Positions 25,332-36,429 of a stretch of DNA of 64,000 nucleotides are shown one piece after another. How positions within the stretch are numbered: the stretch's first letter is position 1; each line of letters begins with the position of its first letter. The notes beneath the pieces were generated by a model. The model was given only the letters and a program-made list of their open reading frames with translations. It did not search any database and was not told where the DNA came from. The position numbers and the translations under genes are program-made. Location: contig JAANDG010000314.1 of the NCBI GenBank assembly GCA_036852015.1, positions 104,067-168,066 on the forward strand, given 5' to 3'. This DNA comes from Pelodera strongyloides. Taxonomy: Eukaryota; Nematoda; Chromadorea; Rhabditida; Rhabditidae.

Positions 25332-26765
25332 ATGCCGGTCTCAGATGATGAACTTCTAGCGAAGGCTGTTGATATGGTAAAAACCGCTTACTGTCCTTAC
25401 AGTAAATTTCCAGTCGGAGCAGCACTCCTTTGTGAAGATGGAACAGTGATTACCGGAGGTAAGATTCACAATTTTATTAAACACATAGAATACATATCAC
25501 ACCATGTTCAAAAGGGCATCCTAAGACCTAAGACATTGTGCTTAACAACACAAGACCCGGCATGCTTGCTTGAATACTGTAGTATTAATTGACATCCAAG
25601 CATTTCCGTGTTAGCAATAAGTCTTTACATGTATTTCGTGGGCGAAGTTCAAAGAGCGTTCCTCCAGAGTGAGTAATGTGATGAAATGAACTATGACTAT
25701 AAGCAATTGACTAAAATAATTAAAGTACTTTATAACGTAATAAAAAAATTGCAGTAAACGTGGAAAATGCCTCATACGGAGCGACAATTTGCGCAGAGCG
25801 ATCTGCATTTGTTTCAGCTGTAACGCAGGGAAAACGGAAATTCAAGGTAGGGTTTAGGTTCCAAATATATTTCCCATAACCACATTTTTAAGCCAGTATC
25901 TTAGATTTCCTTTCTTGGAGAACTTTCCAGTAAACAACGTTTCGCAGCACTTTAAACTTACACGAAATACGTATTGAGATACGTCCTAACTCTTTCCACA
26001 GTGCAAGGTCACTTACGTTGGCTGTAAACTTCGGTGAAGGCCAAGGACTCCGGGAAATTTAACCTCAAGCTAAATGATCCATTGTAGGCCATCGCTATCG
26101 CCACTGAACTCGCGGAACCCGCTGCACCTTGCGGTGTTTGCAGGCAATTTATGGTGGAATTTGGAAATATTAAGGTAATATTTAATGAATTACAGTGCTT
26201 ACCTCGTTATTTTGTACTTGTCGTTTTTATCAATAAACCTTTATATATAAGTACAAGTACACAATCTCTAAACCAAGTTTTCCTCTCATTTGCTGGCAAT
26301 TATCCTGAAAGACTTTATTATTCACAAAATGGAGTCTGCCTTCTGTTTTGTTTATTTTTACAATCTAATTTGAATTCCCAGGTTATTCTTGGCTCGTCAA
26401 GGAGCAATGAAAGGCTCGTCACATCTATAAAGGTTCGTTGTTATCTATTTATTACGCCACCTATTATTGAGGAAACCTTGTCGAAAAATTGGGCGCAGCT
26501 GGTGCGCCAAGAGCGCGCCACAGGGGTGCGAACAAAATTATCGTATATTTCACACGAACGCGCGTTCCTGACCTGGCGCACTTGTAGCCCACCCTGAGCG
26601 CATAGCTCGCAATGCTTAATTGAAGTCGAAAGGAAATTAGCATAAGTACCGTGCTAAAAAAATAGTTATGCATATGTGATTGTATTTCAGGAGCTTTTGC
26701 CGTATGCCTTCGGTCCTATCTCACTAGACAACCACGCAGAACAGACACAAAAGAACGGACAATGA
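25332..26765 (+). CDS. cdd: cytidine deaminase
   Basis: Five exons in phase: 25332-25458, 25755-25846, 26088-26174, 26382-26432, 26691-26765; 143 residues, normal for the small homotetrameric cytidine deaminases. Pyrimidine salvage: hydrolytic deamination of cytidine/deoxycytidine to uridine/deoxyuridine, cytosolic. Visible motifs: SKFPVGAAL (residues ~24-32, substrate pocket), CAER with zinc ligand C55 and catalytic E57, and PCGVCRQ with zinc ligands C88 and C91. All ligands are intact. Donors include GTAAG, GTAGGG and GTTCGT; acceptors are TTGCAG, TTGTAG, CCCAG and TTTCAG. C. elegans has two such genes (cdd-1, cdd-2) and I cannot tell which is orthologous. A polyadenylation signal follows 24 bp after the stop. 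Confidence 0.93.
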
Positions 26766-26788
26766 ATGCGCATTGATTTCTATCTCAT

Positions 26789-26794
26789 AATAAA
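26789..26794 (+). terminator. polyadenylation signal AATAAA of the deaminase gene
   Basis: AATAAA 24 bases after the TGA at 26763-26765, in a plausible position for a short nematode 3' UTR. Confidence 0.6.
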
Positions 26795-27448
26795 CTATTC
26801 ATTATCTGATGGTTGTTGGCTTCCTTGAATACATACTCGTCCTGAAAGTTAACAACACATCCCCAACAAATTATCACAATTGTACCGCCCTTGAATAATG
26901 GTGCACGTTCTTGAAGCGTAAAAGAAATTTAAATTTAAAACTCATCTAATGTTAGGTAATAACCGAAAATGTGTGCTCGTCGTAAAAAGAAACCAAGTTT
27001 ATAAAAATAGCTTTATTGTTCAAAAAACTGGCCAGCTTTCTTAGTATTTGTATGGGCGGCAAATACACGGTGGGATTGGTATAATAATACAAGTGGTTGG
27101 ATTGAAAATGAACTTGTGCGTATTAAAAAATTATGTTGCAAATGCTTACTGTTTTTGAGGACATTTTTTAAATGAAAGAACACCGAAATGGCCCTGTACT
27201 ACCCGGAAAAACGAAGTTAGGATTAGGATGAGAATTTTGAAAGTAACAAGCTCGAGTTACATAAACAAAATTGATGTGAGTATGTGCAAAATGTATAAAA
27301 CCAAAAAAAAATATAAAACGACGCATTATCACAATTATGGAAACATCTAGACAATGACAGCATATTCAACTTTAAAATACCTAGTCACAATTGGTGCATA
27401 ACTATTTAGCTTCTTCCTGTATGAGGTGAAATTAGCGAAAGTTTGATT
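26795..27448. other. convergent intergenic region
   Basis: Between the plus-strand deaminase and minus-strand fat-3. A minus-strand AATAAA at 27012-27017 would give fat-3 a 3' UTR of about 580 bases. Nothing else recognised. Confidence 0.5.
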
Positions 27449-27582
27449 TTAAAGCGGCGTGACCCCTGATTGTGAAACGTATTCTGTATCATTATGCGCC
27501 CGACGGGCACATAAAGTACGCAATTTACATATGATGAAGTTATCCTGTGTTCGTTTCAAAACCACGCACCATACCGCTTTAA
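27449..27582. repeat. TTAA-type MITE, family 2, abutting the fat-3 stop codon
   Basis: TTAAAGCGGCGTGACCCCTG at the left and CATACCGCTTTAA at the right, with GTGAAACGTATTCTG and CGTTTCAAAACC inner parts. Only 13 bases separate its TTAA from the stop codon of fat-3, so it would lie in the 3' UTR. Confidence 0.8.
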
Positions 27583-27595
27583 AAGATAGATCTAC

Positions 27596-30500
27596 TTAGG
27601 CAAGTTTTCGGTCCTTGATCACGTGGGACATATTCTCCAGTTGCTTGAGATTCTTGCCGTAACCGACAAAGAAATCATCACACAAGTACTCAAGGTTGTT
27701 CTCCTTGCAGAACTTCTTCACCAACTCACTGCACCGAGTCAAGTTGCAACGAGGCATCGTGGGGAACAGATGGTGCTCCACCTGAAATTAGAATATTTAT
27801 TAGGTTCAGATTGAGAAAGAAAGAGAAAGAAACAGCTGAGAGAGATATAGTGAGGAAGGGTGAGAGGGAAAGATAGAGAGAAAGTGCGAAACAGTGGTCG
27901 GTCTTCTGTATTCACATTTCAGTTACCTGATAGTTCAGTCCTCCCCATACCCAATCAACAATTGGGGATGGAGTCATGTTCCTTGTGGTCAAAATCTGCA
28001 GCGATGCGAAGTTGTTGAGAATACGGGAATTGGCTGAAATAGTGCAACGTAGACAGCAAGAACGAGGATTTTGTGCGTACCACACCAACACGCCTACAAG
28101 CTCCTATAAATTCAAAGCGATATGGAAGGTGGTTTTGAAACTGTGCTGGACACTTCATTTACATGGATTACATGCAAATTGGGGCAATGCGTAGTAGGCC
28201 GTGATCCCAGCATGTTTTTCGCAAACCACTTGCCAGACCGCTTCAAAGGAGACTTCAAATAACTTCATTCAAAAACGCCCTTACGTGGATATTTGTCGAC
28301 CGAGTTGTGGTTGAACGTGACAACGTGTCCGATAAGGAATCCGGATCCGCCTTGCGAAATGAGAAAGTACATAATACGAAGGTTCCATGTTGGCAACATG
28401 TAAAGTTGGAAGAACACCCAGGCCCAGTGAATCACGAGTCCGGACTGAAACAGAAATATAGGATTAATTATGGGGTGCGTTACATTAGTGTGTATGCGTA
28501 AGATTGATCGAATTGTTTTGTAGCCGGTGTTTGATTATCAAATTCCCTCTTTCACACATAACATGCTCCATTCAGCGCCCTTTCTTGCACAGAAAGGCAC
28601 ATTTGCACATGCATGATAGGGCGATTGTCAAGCATACGTTTCAAAACCACGCGTCATATCGCTTTAAAAACCCACCTGTTGATAGAAAGCGTTCTTCCTG
28701 TACTGCTTGAAGTTGGACTTGTTCTCAGCAAATGCGAAGGTGAGAGACTGTGTAACCCAGGAGACTCTGAGAAGCGGCAGCATTGCGGTGTAGTACAGAT
28801 GTTGATAGGGCACGATCTGAATATGCACACATTTGCTTATTATGCACGAACAGCGGGAACTCGGGAACCTCCCAGGGTGGGAGAATTTGTCACTGTGTGT
28901 ATCGGATTCGCGTGATCCCTCTCTTTCTCTCACCTCCCACTAGGCTGGGAGCTTCCCTGCGCTTTCGTGCATATGGCCACAGGAATAAAGATACAGTGCA
29001 CACGAGTACCATACTGGGAAATTTTCGAGAATCAATACCTAGACAATTGAAAATTTCGTCTACCATATTGTACTTGGTTACTTTTTTCCCCCACAGAAAG
29101 TTTTTGCTCAAAAAAAAGATCCCCACCTTCAGGATCATCTTCTCCAGTGGCTCCTTGTACTTGAGCAAATCAGTCGGTACAAAGGTAATCAGAGGAGCCA
29201 AGTCGATGTCGCCGTCATGGTCGATGACATTAGTGGCGGCGTGATGAGTGTTGTGCTAAAATTAATAAATTCAGTTTTGCAGAAGACACTACAGCTCTCT
29301 GGAGCGGCGCGGCATGTGCGCCAACTTGAATGATACTCCTTTCGCTTTCCGAGCAACTTATGGCCATGTGCGCCAAGATTTACATACATACTACCACCCG
29401 GTTGAATTCTCGTATCAATTGAATAAGCTAATTACCTTGTCTTTCCACCAATCCACACAGAATCCTTGTGCGATGTTACCAAAGAAAACGGCTGCTTTGT
29501 CATTAAACCGACGGTTCTGAAGGAGTTATTATTGAGATACTGGCTAAAGGATATCTATATGAACGGGACCAATGCGGCTTACAAAAAAAAGACGTTCAAT
29601 TTTTACTAAGCGTCATGTATTTTCCAGTTTTACCATATGGCATGGTTCTATGGTAATGACCAGAGCTATGCTCCAGGAAGCCTAAGTCAACTCCAGGCTA
29701 AATTCGTAGAGTTTACAATACTATGCATAATTAGCATAATTACCTTGAACGGCTGATGATGGCAGAATTCGTGTGTCATCCAGCCCAACTGTTGCCAACA
29801 GACGGCCATAAAGCAGGCAGAAGTGAAGTACCACTCAAAGTACTGAAGGACAAAGGCGGCCAATCCGATACCAATAGTGCTAACCATCTTGAACCAATAG
29901 TATCTAAAGAGAGACGTTTTAGTTTTAGTTTATCTGGTTATTTATTGCCCCGCATGATTGTGTCTCATCCATTACTTACTACTGAAAGTAAACTTGGGGC
30001 CGCCCGCGCGCCGGGAGTGTACCATAAGTGTTCGCGCAGTATTTCTGCGCGCTAATATGGCCCGCGCAGGGCGGTTGGGCAGCGCGCACTAGATGGGCGG
30101 CCACTCATTGGCGCAATACTTGCTGACAGCATAACAAAAAAGACGAAGAAAGGGAAGGTAAGTTTTGACTTAGATAATTGAAAAACCACCAACCCTTCAC
30201 AGGCATCCATAAGTCCCAATCGCGTAACATCCTCACGAAGTTTCGCAAAGTTTCCATTGATTTTCTGCTCCTGAAGAAAAGAAGCATCGGTAAATCATTC
30301 TATTTTCCCTCCAATCCGAAATCACTTACTAATCGGTGCATACGCTTTCTTCACTTTGGATACTTATACTATGTATAACGATTCTCAAAAAAGCCACCCA
30401 AAAGTTCACAGACAGGAAAAAAAGCATTACATTACAGTCACATCGAAAGATGTGCACTGATCTAGTTGCAAATAAGCGCAGCGGCAAAGTTGCTACTTTC

Positions 30501-33500
30501 AAATGAGAATCCTTCAGCTTTGATTGTTTGTAGTTTGTACCTACCGAATAGCTGTGGTACGGTAGCTCAGGTAAGTCTATAAGTCTAATAACCATCTCTT
30601 CTACACATTCTGAATTCTCTCATCTTTAGATTTATGTGGTTAGTCCCCAATCCCATCCCCCAAATTTTCAATTATAAAATACTCAATCGATTTACCATAT
30701 CACTAAATGGTCCCATTCTTATCTTCTACTTTCACACTAATCGGGAGACCAGGCACAACTTTTTGTGAGGCTTTTTGTGAGAAGAAAAGATAGGCAATCA
30801 AGAAAAACGTTGATCATAATTTAATCTATGGCATACAATTGAGGCACGTGACCTCGAGCTTCATTTGGATGAGATAAGATGAAGTGAAAGGGATTTTACG
30901 GTGACAATAAGGGTTATCTGGCGAATGTGAGGTATTTCAAGGTTTACGGGTATACGTCCCTTGTGTGAAGGAGTTTTAAGCTTGGTTAGTGGACGCGTTG
31001 TACGGAAATGCTTATACGAACAAATTGTGAAATGCTCCACGAAATGGTCTGATTGGAAGCCAATGTAAATTAGTCAAATAAAATAGTCGTCAAAATACAT
31101 AAAATAAATACACAAAAACAATAATAAAAAAATCGGGCTGCATAACATCTAGAATACCATTTCGGTAAACGAGTACGATAGAAAAGGGGCGTGCTAGAAA
31201 ATGATGAGGAGAACAAAACGAAGCGGGAATTCAGGCAGCATTAGGACTATTAGGAGAACAAAGAACTTAGGAACTTGGCCCTTGGGAGAGCGAGAGAAAC
31301 AAAAGAGCGAGAGAAACAAAAGAGCGAGAGAAACAAAAGAGAGAGAGAAACAAAAGAGAGAGAGAGAGAGAGAGAGAGTGAGAGAGAAACAAATTTCAAA
31401 TTAAAAAAATGAAATACCTCTTCGACAGTGATGTCGTACGTGGTAACATTTACATCGGCTTTATCTTCTCGCTTCCTCAATTCGGCTTCCAGATCCTCAC
31501 TCTGAAAACATAATGAAGAGTAATAGTGACCTGATGGGTGGCCGAGTGGCTAGCAAACTAGACTCTGACAAGCACGTCTCGAGTTCGAATCTAGCTCGAG
31601 ACACTTGGAAACACATCAGGCGAGTGAAGCTGAACGTGATTTTGAAATCCTGAAGTCTGCGTGAAATCCTGAAGTCGAAATGTTTCCACAGTTAAAAATA
31701 CCTTGTCCCAAGCCGTCTTTTTCAACGCATTCAATTGTTTGTAGGCAATTTCGGAGCCCTCGTGGAACGCGTGAAAGATATTCGTAGCATCCGCGTTACT
31801 GTAAATAAATGAATTAATCAATTAATTAAATTAAATCGAAGCCTTGAATAAAAAGTAGCCGATCTAACCTAGCGACTAGAGGAGTAGGTCTTATACTTAT
31901 CGGGCGAACAAAATCGACTAAACGAATCAACGAATAGACAAATAAACTAAAGAAGCGATAATCAACTAACGCATATTGTGTAATAACAGCTCCTCCTGGA
32001 TGCGCGAGAATTTGCTCTTCGCTTAAGTGAAGCCATTTTCCATCAACCTGAAGTTGTTTTCATATTACTTTCATAAATGCGGTTACAGAACATCATATTT
32101 CATGTTAGTCACAAATAATTCAAATAATGCGATTTCACCTAAAATTAATTTCTATAATGAAGCTTTCTACAGTACACTTGTGTTTAGAAAAGAACGCGTG
32201 TTGTTAATCCTACATAAACAGCAAGAAGTTCATCAGTTACAGTCGACCTTACTGACTTATTTATAGTTACACTCAATGTTCGAGCCTTTCATAATTTCAT
32301 AAAAGATTACTGTAAACGTTCCCACGAGAAAATCTCCTTTTCGCATTTCTCGTCCAAAACCCCAAACACCCAAACTTCCACAACCTTTTCAAACCCAATT
32401 CCCAGTATTTTATCAACTAATCATTCAAAAAGGGCTAAAGGTTGTGTGGTAAAAATTGATAACACATTTTCCAAAAAGCACGAAAATTGTCTGTAACGAA
32501 GTACGCTGCGCACGGTGATAAATAACTTGCAAAAAGTGCAAAAGGGTGTCTGAGGAGACAAGTTACTGCGTTCAGTTGAAAGGAATTATTTATTTAGTTT
32601 AGGATAAATTCGCGCTGAAACATTCACTGTTGTCAAGGACAATTTTGGGTAATTTTAACACCCAAAATTGCGTGTACGTTGTAGTCTCAGCATGGAGTTT
32701 ATCTGTGCTGGGATTACATTTATCGGAAACGAAGTACGCAGAGAATACCGAATGAATCCCCAGGAACTTGATTCTTGGCGGAACACGTTTCTACTGCAAA
32801 GTCTGTGAGACTTTGTACTCCCTTTGTTGATATCGCTGTCTCCCCAATAAAAGCTACACTCTTAAAAAAAAAAAAAAAAAAAAAAAAGTTAAGGACTTAG
32901 GCTTTTTTATTACCGAAAATCTTAGTTTTTCTAGGCATGTGTCGTTTATTTGTAACCAGGCTCGAAAGAGGATGTTTGCCCTTTTTCGTACACTAAAAAC
33001 TCACAAAGCAAAGATCCTTGTTCTAGCTTATTGTTTATATGTGAGGTCTATTCTCGAATCAGGTTCCGTTGTATTTAACCCGTACAAGCAGAGAGACAAA
33101 TTAGCCTTAGAAAGAATTCAACGAATGTTTACCAAGCGTGTTTTTATGCGATCTCATTTACTTAGATATGCTGATACGCCCCCTCCCCAGTGTAAGAAAT
33201 GAAGCATTGAAATTAGATTTACTTGTGAATCGTAGAAAAAGAGCAGATGCGAAAATGCTACGAAAAATTTTAGCTGGGAAATGTGGTGCGAGCTTGCAGA
33301 GAAGGTTCAAGTTCAGACCCTTTACTTACTCTTCCCGCAGGGGCAGGAGTAGGATCGTTATTCCCAGAGCAACTAAAATGGTTCGTAGGCATTCATTTGT
33401 ACATAGAACTTCTATTATGATTGAGGAAACTCCGCACTTAGCTTCATAGTTTTCTGTATAATGTGTCACTTTATTTATTCTTCATTTTTGTATTTGTGCT

Positions 33501-34225
33501 ACTGTTGACTGTTGCTTTACTCGACAAAACTGTACGTTGCATATATTTTTCTCATGAATTGTATGTGTGCGTAATAAATTATTATAAAAGTGGCCAGCTG
33601 CACCGGGCATAAAATAATCATAGTTATGATGATATTCAATTTCAAATTTTTACGGGCATGCATTGGTCCAGAAACTATAATAAAGAAAACCGAAAAGAGG
33701 GGACGAAAGCTATGCGTACTGTACTTAATCACTAATAATGATTACCGTACTCAACTATATGAGGGTTCAGAACCTATTCTCAAGAAAGCGTAAGGGTAAG
33801 ATATACTTCATCTCACATGGCGCGAATTAATGCAGCGTATGTTTTATACTTTTATACAACAAATTATTAAAATATATGTTCTCCAAAGAACATGTTAGGT
33901 TCAACCTCTCGGATTCTCAGAGATAAGTACGACTGTTAATATTGTTTTGAAAAAAAAAAACTAAACTGAAGGGAAAAAAGGTCATCGTTAGCATACCATA
34001 GTACGCTAGTTATTAAAATGCACTAAATTTGACAATTTCCAAGTTTGTTACTGTAGGTGCTACGGTAGCAACGTAATATTCCGAGTTCAAAGTACCTACT
34101 TCACATTCTTCACAGCCGTACCGCCATACAAGAACCAATGCTAATAGGCAAATTCCCATCAAACTACAAACTCCAAAATTCAAATTACCCACCTTGATGC
34201 GAATTCCAGCCGCCTTGCCGCCCAT
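27596..34225 (-). CDS. fat-3: delta-6-type front-end fatty acid desaturase with N-terminal cytochrome b5
   Basis: Twelve exons in phase: 34225-34193, 32047-31971, 31798-31702, 31501-31418, 30270-30194, 29903-29744, 29516-29436, 29255-29127, 28816-28676, 28444-28285, 28033-27927, 27781-27596; 443 residues, the length I know for C. elegans FAT-3. ER-membrane enzyme of C20 polyunsaturated fatty acid synthesis, inserting a double bond toward the carboxyl end of C18 substrates. Seen: cytochrome b5 haem motif HPGG (27-30), histidine boxes HEFCHH (167-172), HNTHH (204-208) and QVEHH (382-386; the Gln is typical of front-end desaturases). Segments such as DHDGDIDLAPL and TRNMTPSP resemble FAT-3 more than the delta-5 enzyme FAT-4. 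Exon 1 codes only 11 residues (MGGKAAGIRIK) and is followed by a 2.1-kb intron full of retroelement remnants. The start rests on in-phase joining and similarity to the FAT-3 N-terminus. Confidence 0.95.
28111..28247. repeat. degenerate family-2 MITE in fat-3 intron 10
   Basis: Termini TTCAAAGCGATATGGAAGG and CTTGCCAGACCGCTTCAAAG are inverted relatives of family-2 ends, with GGTTTTGAAAC / CGCAAACCAC inner parts. A further single right end (CATATCGCTTTAAAA) ends at about 28670 in intron 9. Confidence 0.6.
31285..31392. repeat. 18-bp tandem repeat plus (GA)n in fat-3 intron 4
   Basis: About four copies of GAGAGAAACAAAAGAGCG then a GA run, immediately 3' (on the minus strand) of the exon 4 donor; on the transcribed strand it is a long pyrimidine tract. 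Confidence 0.8.
31530..31620 (+). repeat. degenerate tRNA-like (Leu/Ser type) sequence in fat-3 intron 3
   Basis: Has an A-box-like TGGCCGAGTGG and a B-box-like GTTCGAATC. The ends CCTGATG and CATCAGG can pair, and GTCTCGAG/CTCGAGAC forms an 8-bp hairpin around the B box. The T-arm spacing does not fit a functional tRNA, so a tRNA-derived SINE or pseudogene is more likely. Confidence 0.45.
32480..32887 (+). mobile_element. poly(A)-tailed retrotransposed sequence in fat-3 intron 1
   Basis: Ends with AATAAA (32846-32851) followed 12 bases later by 24 A residues (32864-32887), the mark of reverse-transcribed polyadenylated RNA. The body has no ORF I recognise; the 5' limit is a guess. Contains two related segments (GAAGTACGC near 32500 and 32730). 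Confidence 0.55.
32888..33580 (+). mobile_element. LINE 3' fragment: broken reverse-transcriptase C-terminus
   Basis: Directly after the A-run, reading VKDLGFFITENLSF, YCLYVRSILESGSVVFNP and LERIQRMFTKRVF, the conserved tail of non-LTR retrotransposon reverse transcriptases. The frame is lost at about 33170 and continues in another frame (RNEALKLDLLVNRRKRAD) to a stop at 33449; 5'-truncated and dead. An AATAAA lies at ~33571. Confidence 0.8.
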
Positions 34226-36260
34226 GGCCACGGTGAGATATCGAGTGAGCAGGACAATTCCGCTATTGGCGTATCTTGACCGGGACGGTGCCAAGACACA
34301 GACATAGCCATCAGCAAAAGATCCCCCTCCAACATTGTTTCCCGAAGAGAGTCACAGACGAAGAAGAGCCGAGAGATCCCCATTTACAGTGTTACCGTCT
34401 CCTAACCACGATAGCTGAAGTACAACAGACGGTGTCATTAGCGGGGTCAGACGAAGAGACGGCAAGCTAGAGACGGTTGAGAGAGAAAGGTAGATGAGAG
34501 GTGCAGACAGGTAGGAGATAGGGAGAGATGGATTCCCTTCTGTACTAACGAAGAGGACAGAGTACACTCCGAGTTCGAATTGGACTCCCGAAGGGAATCG
34601 CAAAAGTGGTGTGATTTCCCACAAGAGAGAGCTGCTTCAGGAGATTCAGGTCCTGTGGGGAGGAGAGAAGGAGAGAGAGAAGGATAGAAAGGAGAGAAGG
34701 AGAGAGAGAAGGGTAGAGAGGAGAGAAGCAGAGAGGGAAAGACAGAGGGGAGACTAAAACAAAGAACGGAAAAACCATCCTGCTCAAAAAAGAAAGCTTC
34801 GGGAGAAGACGCCAAGAAAGAGTCGAGAGAGCAACATAAGGGAGAGAAGTCGACATTTGAAGAGAGACCCACAACCAAGAACACAGAAAAAGAGCCAAAG
34901 AACCCAAATAAAACCAAAAGCTAGCAATTTCGTATTTAGTCTGATCACCCCCCTCCCCTTTAAAAACGAAAACTTCAAACGTGAAAAAATTATAACACTT
35001 TATTCAGAGACAATATTATCAAAGTTAAAATTAATCAAACGTGAACAGAATTCTTACCAGTAAAAGCAGACGCATATTGGCAATAATCTTCTTAAATACT
35101 GTAATTCACAATCACAAGATATATATATACAAAAGCCGGAGTATTCAACGTCTAAAAGCATATTCAATGTATAAAAACTCTAGTCAAGGCAAAATACAGT
35201 ACTAACTCCACTAACTGAAAAAATGAGAAAATGTTGCGTTGTGATGATTTGTTAGGGCAATATTAGCGAAAGATAATACTGAAAAGAGAATAAAACGAGA
35301 CGCTTAGTAAAAAAAAACGTTGTATTAGATTTCGATATTAGATTACTTAATTAAAAACACTACAAACAATACCAAATGGAAGTGCGATCGAGTCAAACAA
35401 AAAAAACTTTGACCCGAAACAAAAACAAAAACTAAAAATATCAACTTAGGTCATGGGCATCTCACCCTACAAAAGCTCTCAAAACCATCTTAGGCAGTAA
35501 AAGAATAAAGAAAGCAAGCAGTCATACAAACCAAGTTCGCAGATGAATCTTGAGGAAAACAGTACAAAATTAAAACAATCTCATTTAAAAGATTTGACTG
35601 GCAAAAAGCAAAAACGATGGCGGTATGCACGTGAGGCAAACTATTCAGATTCAATGGGAAGCGCGCGATCGTTAGGCTAGGGCAGGCAACAAGGGAGAAA
35701 CCAAAGCAAACTGAAACAAAGCACATAATTTCAATGTTTAAATTTCTCTTTCACTGGAAGTCCGTATTGGTAATGGAAATTGCATAAATTATTCCTAGTT
35801 ATATACTTACAGATTACCAGTGCAAGAGAAAATCACGCTAGCAACAATCCAAGTACAATAAATAATATAACAAACGACAAAAAAGTGCAAAATTATTCTC
35901 AAACACGGATCACGGGTTTCATTTTAGCAGAGATTCAATGAAAATGGTCAAGTTTATATGGCGAAAAAATAAGTGCGTCGATTGCCAAGAAAAAGAAGAA
36001 ATGCAAATCATCTTCAAACGCTATTAGAGATAAAATGGACTGCCGTCCTGTCGAATGTTAAGTTAGCAACTTAATTGGGTGACTCTTCCTTCTAAGCTTG
36101 TAAGGTACGCGGAACTAACTATCGACTCGACACACAATTATACAAAAGCCGAAAGAATCAGATCTCTCCATGGAAATAATCATTAAATCATTCACTCAGT
36201 ACCTACACAAAACGCAGTCTCCTAGTCCTAGTCTCCATAAATGACAATGAAGCTTACAAC
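34226..36260. other. intergenic region upstream of fat-3
   Basis: Lies between the fat-3 start and the 3' end of the BCL9-like gene (same strand). Holds a GGAGA-type purine repeat (34640-34760) and an inverted pair GATTCCCTTC/GAAGGGAATC (34532, 34594). The long minus-strand ORFs here (34447-34917) are pyrimidine-tract artefacts. No other gene seen. Confidence 0.5.
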
Positions 36261-36415
36261 TTAAAACTGCATGACACGTGCTTTTGAAACATATACTGGA
36301 CAACTACATTCCACGTGTTACATGAAAATTGTGTTCTTGCGCCGGAATGCACAGAAGGCATGAACACACAGTTGTGCAGCACACGTTTCACAAACCACTT
36401 GCCATACCGCTTTAA
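36261..36415. repeat. TTAA-type MITE, family 2, abutting the BCL9-like stop codon
   Basis: TTAAAACTGCATGACACGTG at the left and CATACCGCTTTAA at the right with inverted inner parts (TTTTGAAAC, GTTTCACAAACC). Its TTAA is 14 bases past the stop codon at 36430, the same arrangement as at fat-3. Confidence 0.8.
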
Positions 36416-36429
36416 CATCATCTTGAGGT

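Noticed and set aside
34532..34604. tRNA-like fold (GATTCCC..GGGAATC ends, GTTCGAAT inside)
   Set aside because: T-arm is six bases away from the acceptor stem and no D arm is visible; an inverted repeat only.
34447..34917. 156- and 120-codon minus-strand ORFs
   Set aside because: Ser/Leu/Phe-rich composition arises from a GGAGA purine tract; overlapping frames are equally open and no splice signals or domain fit.
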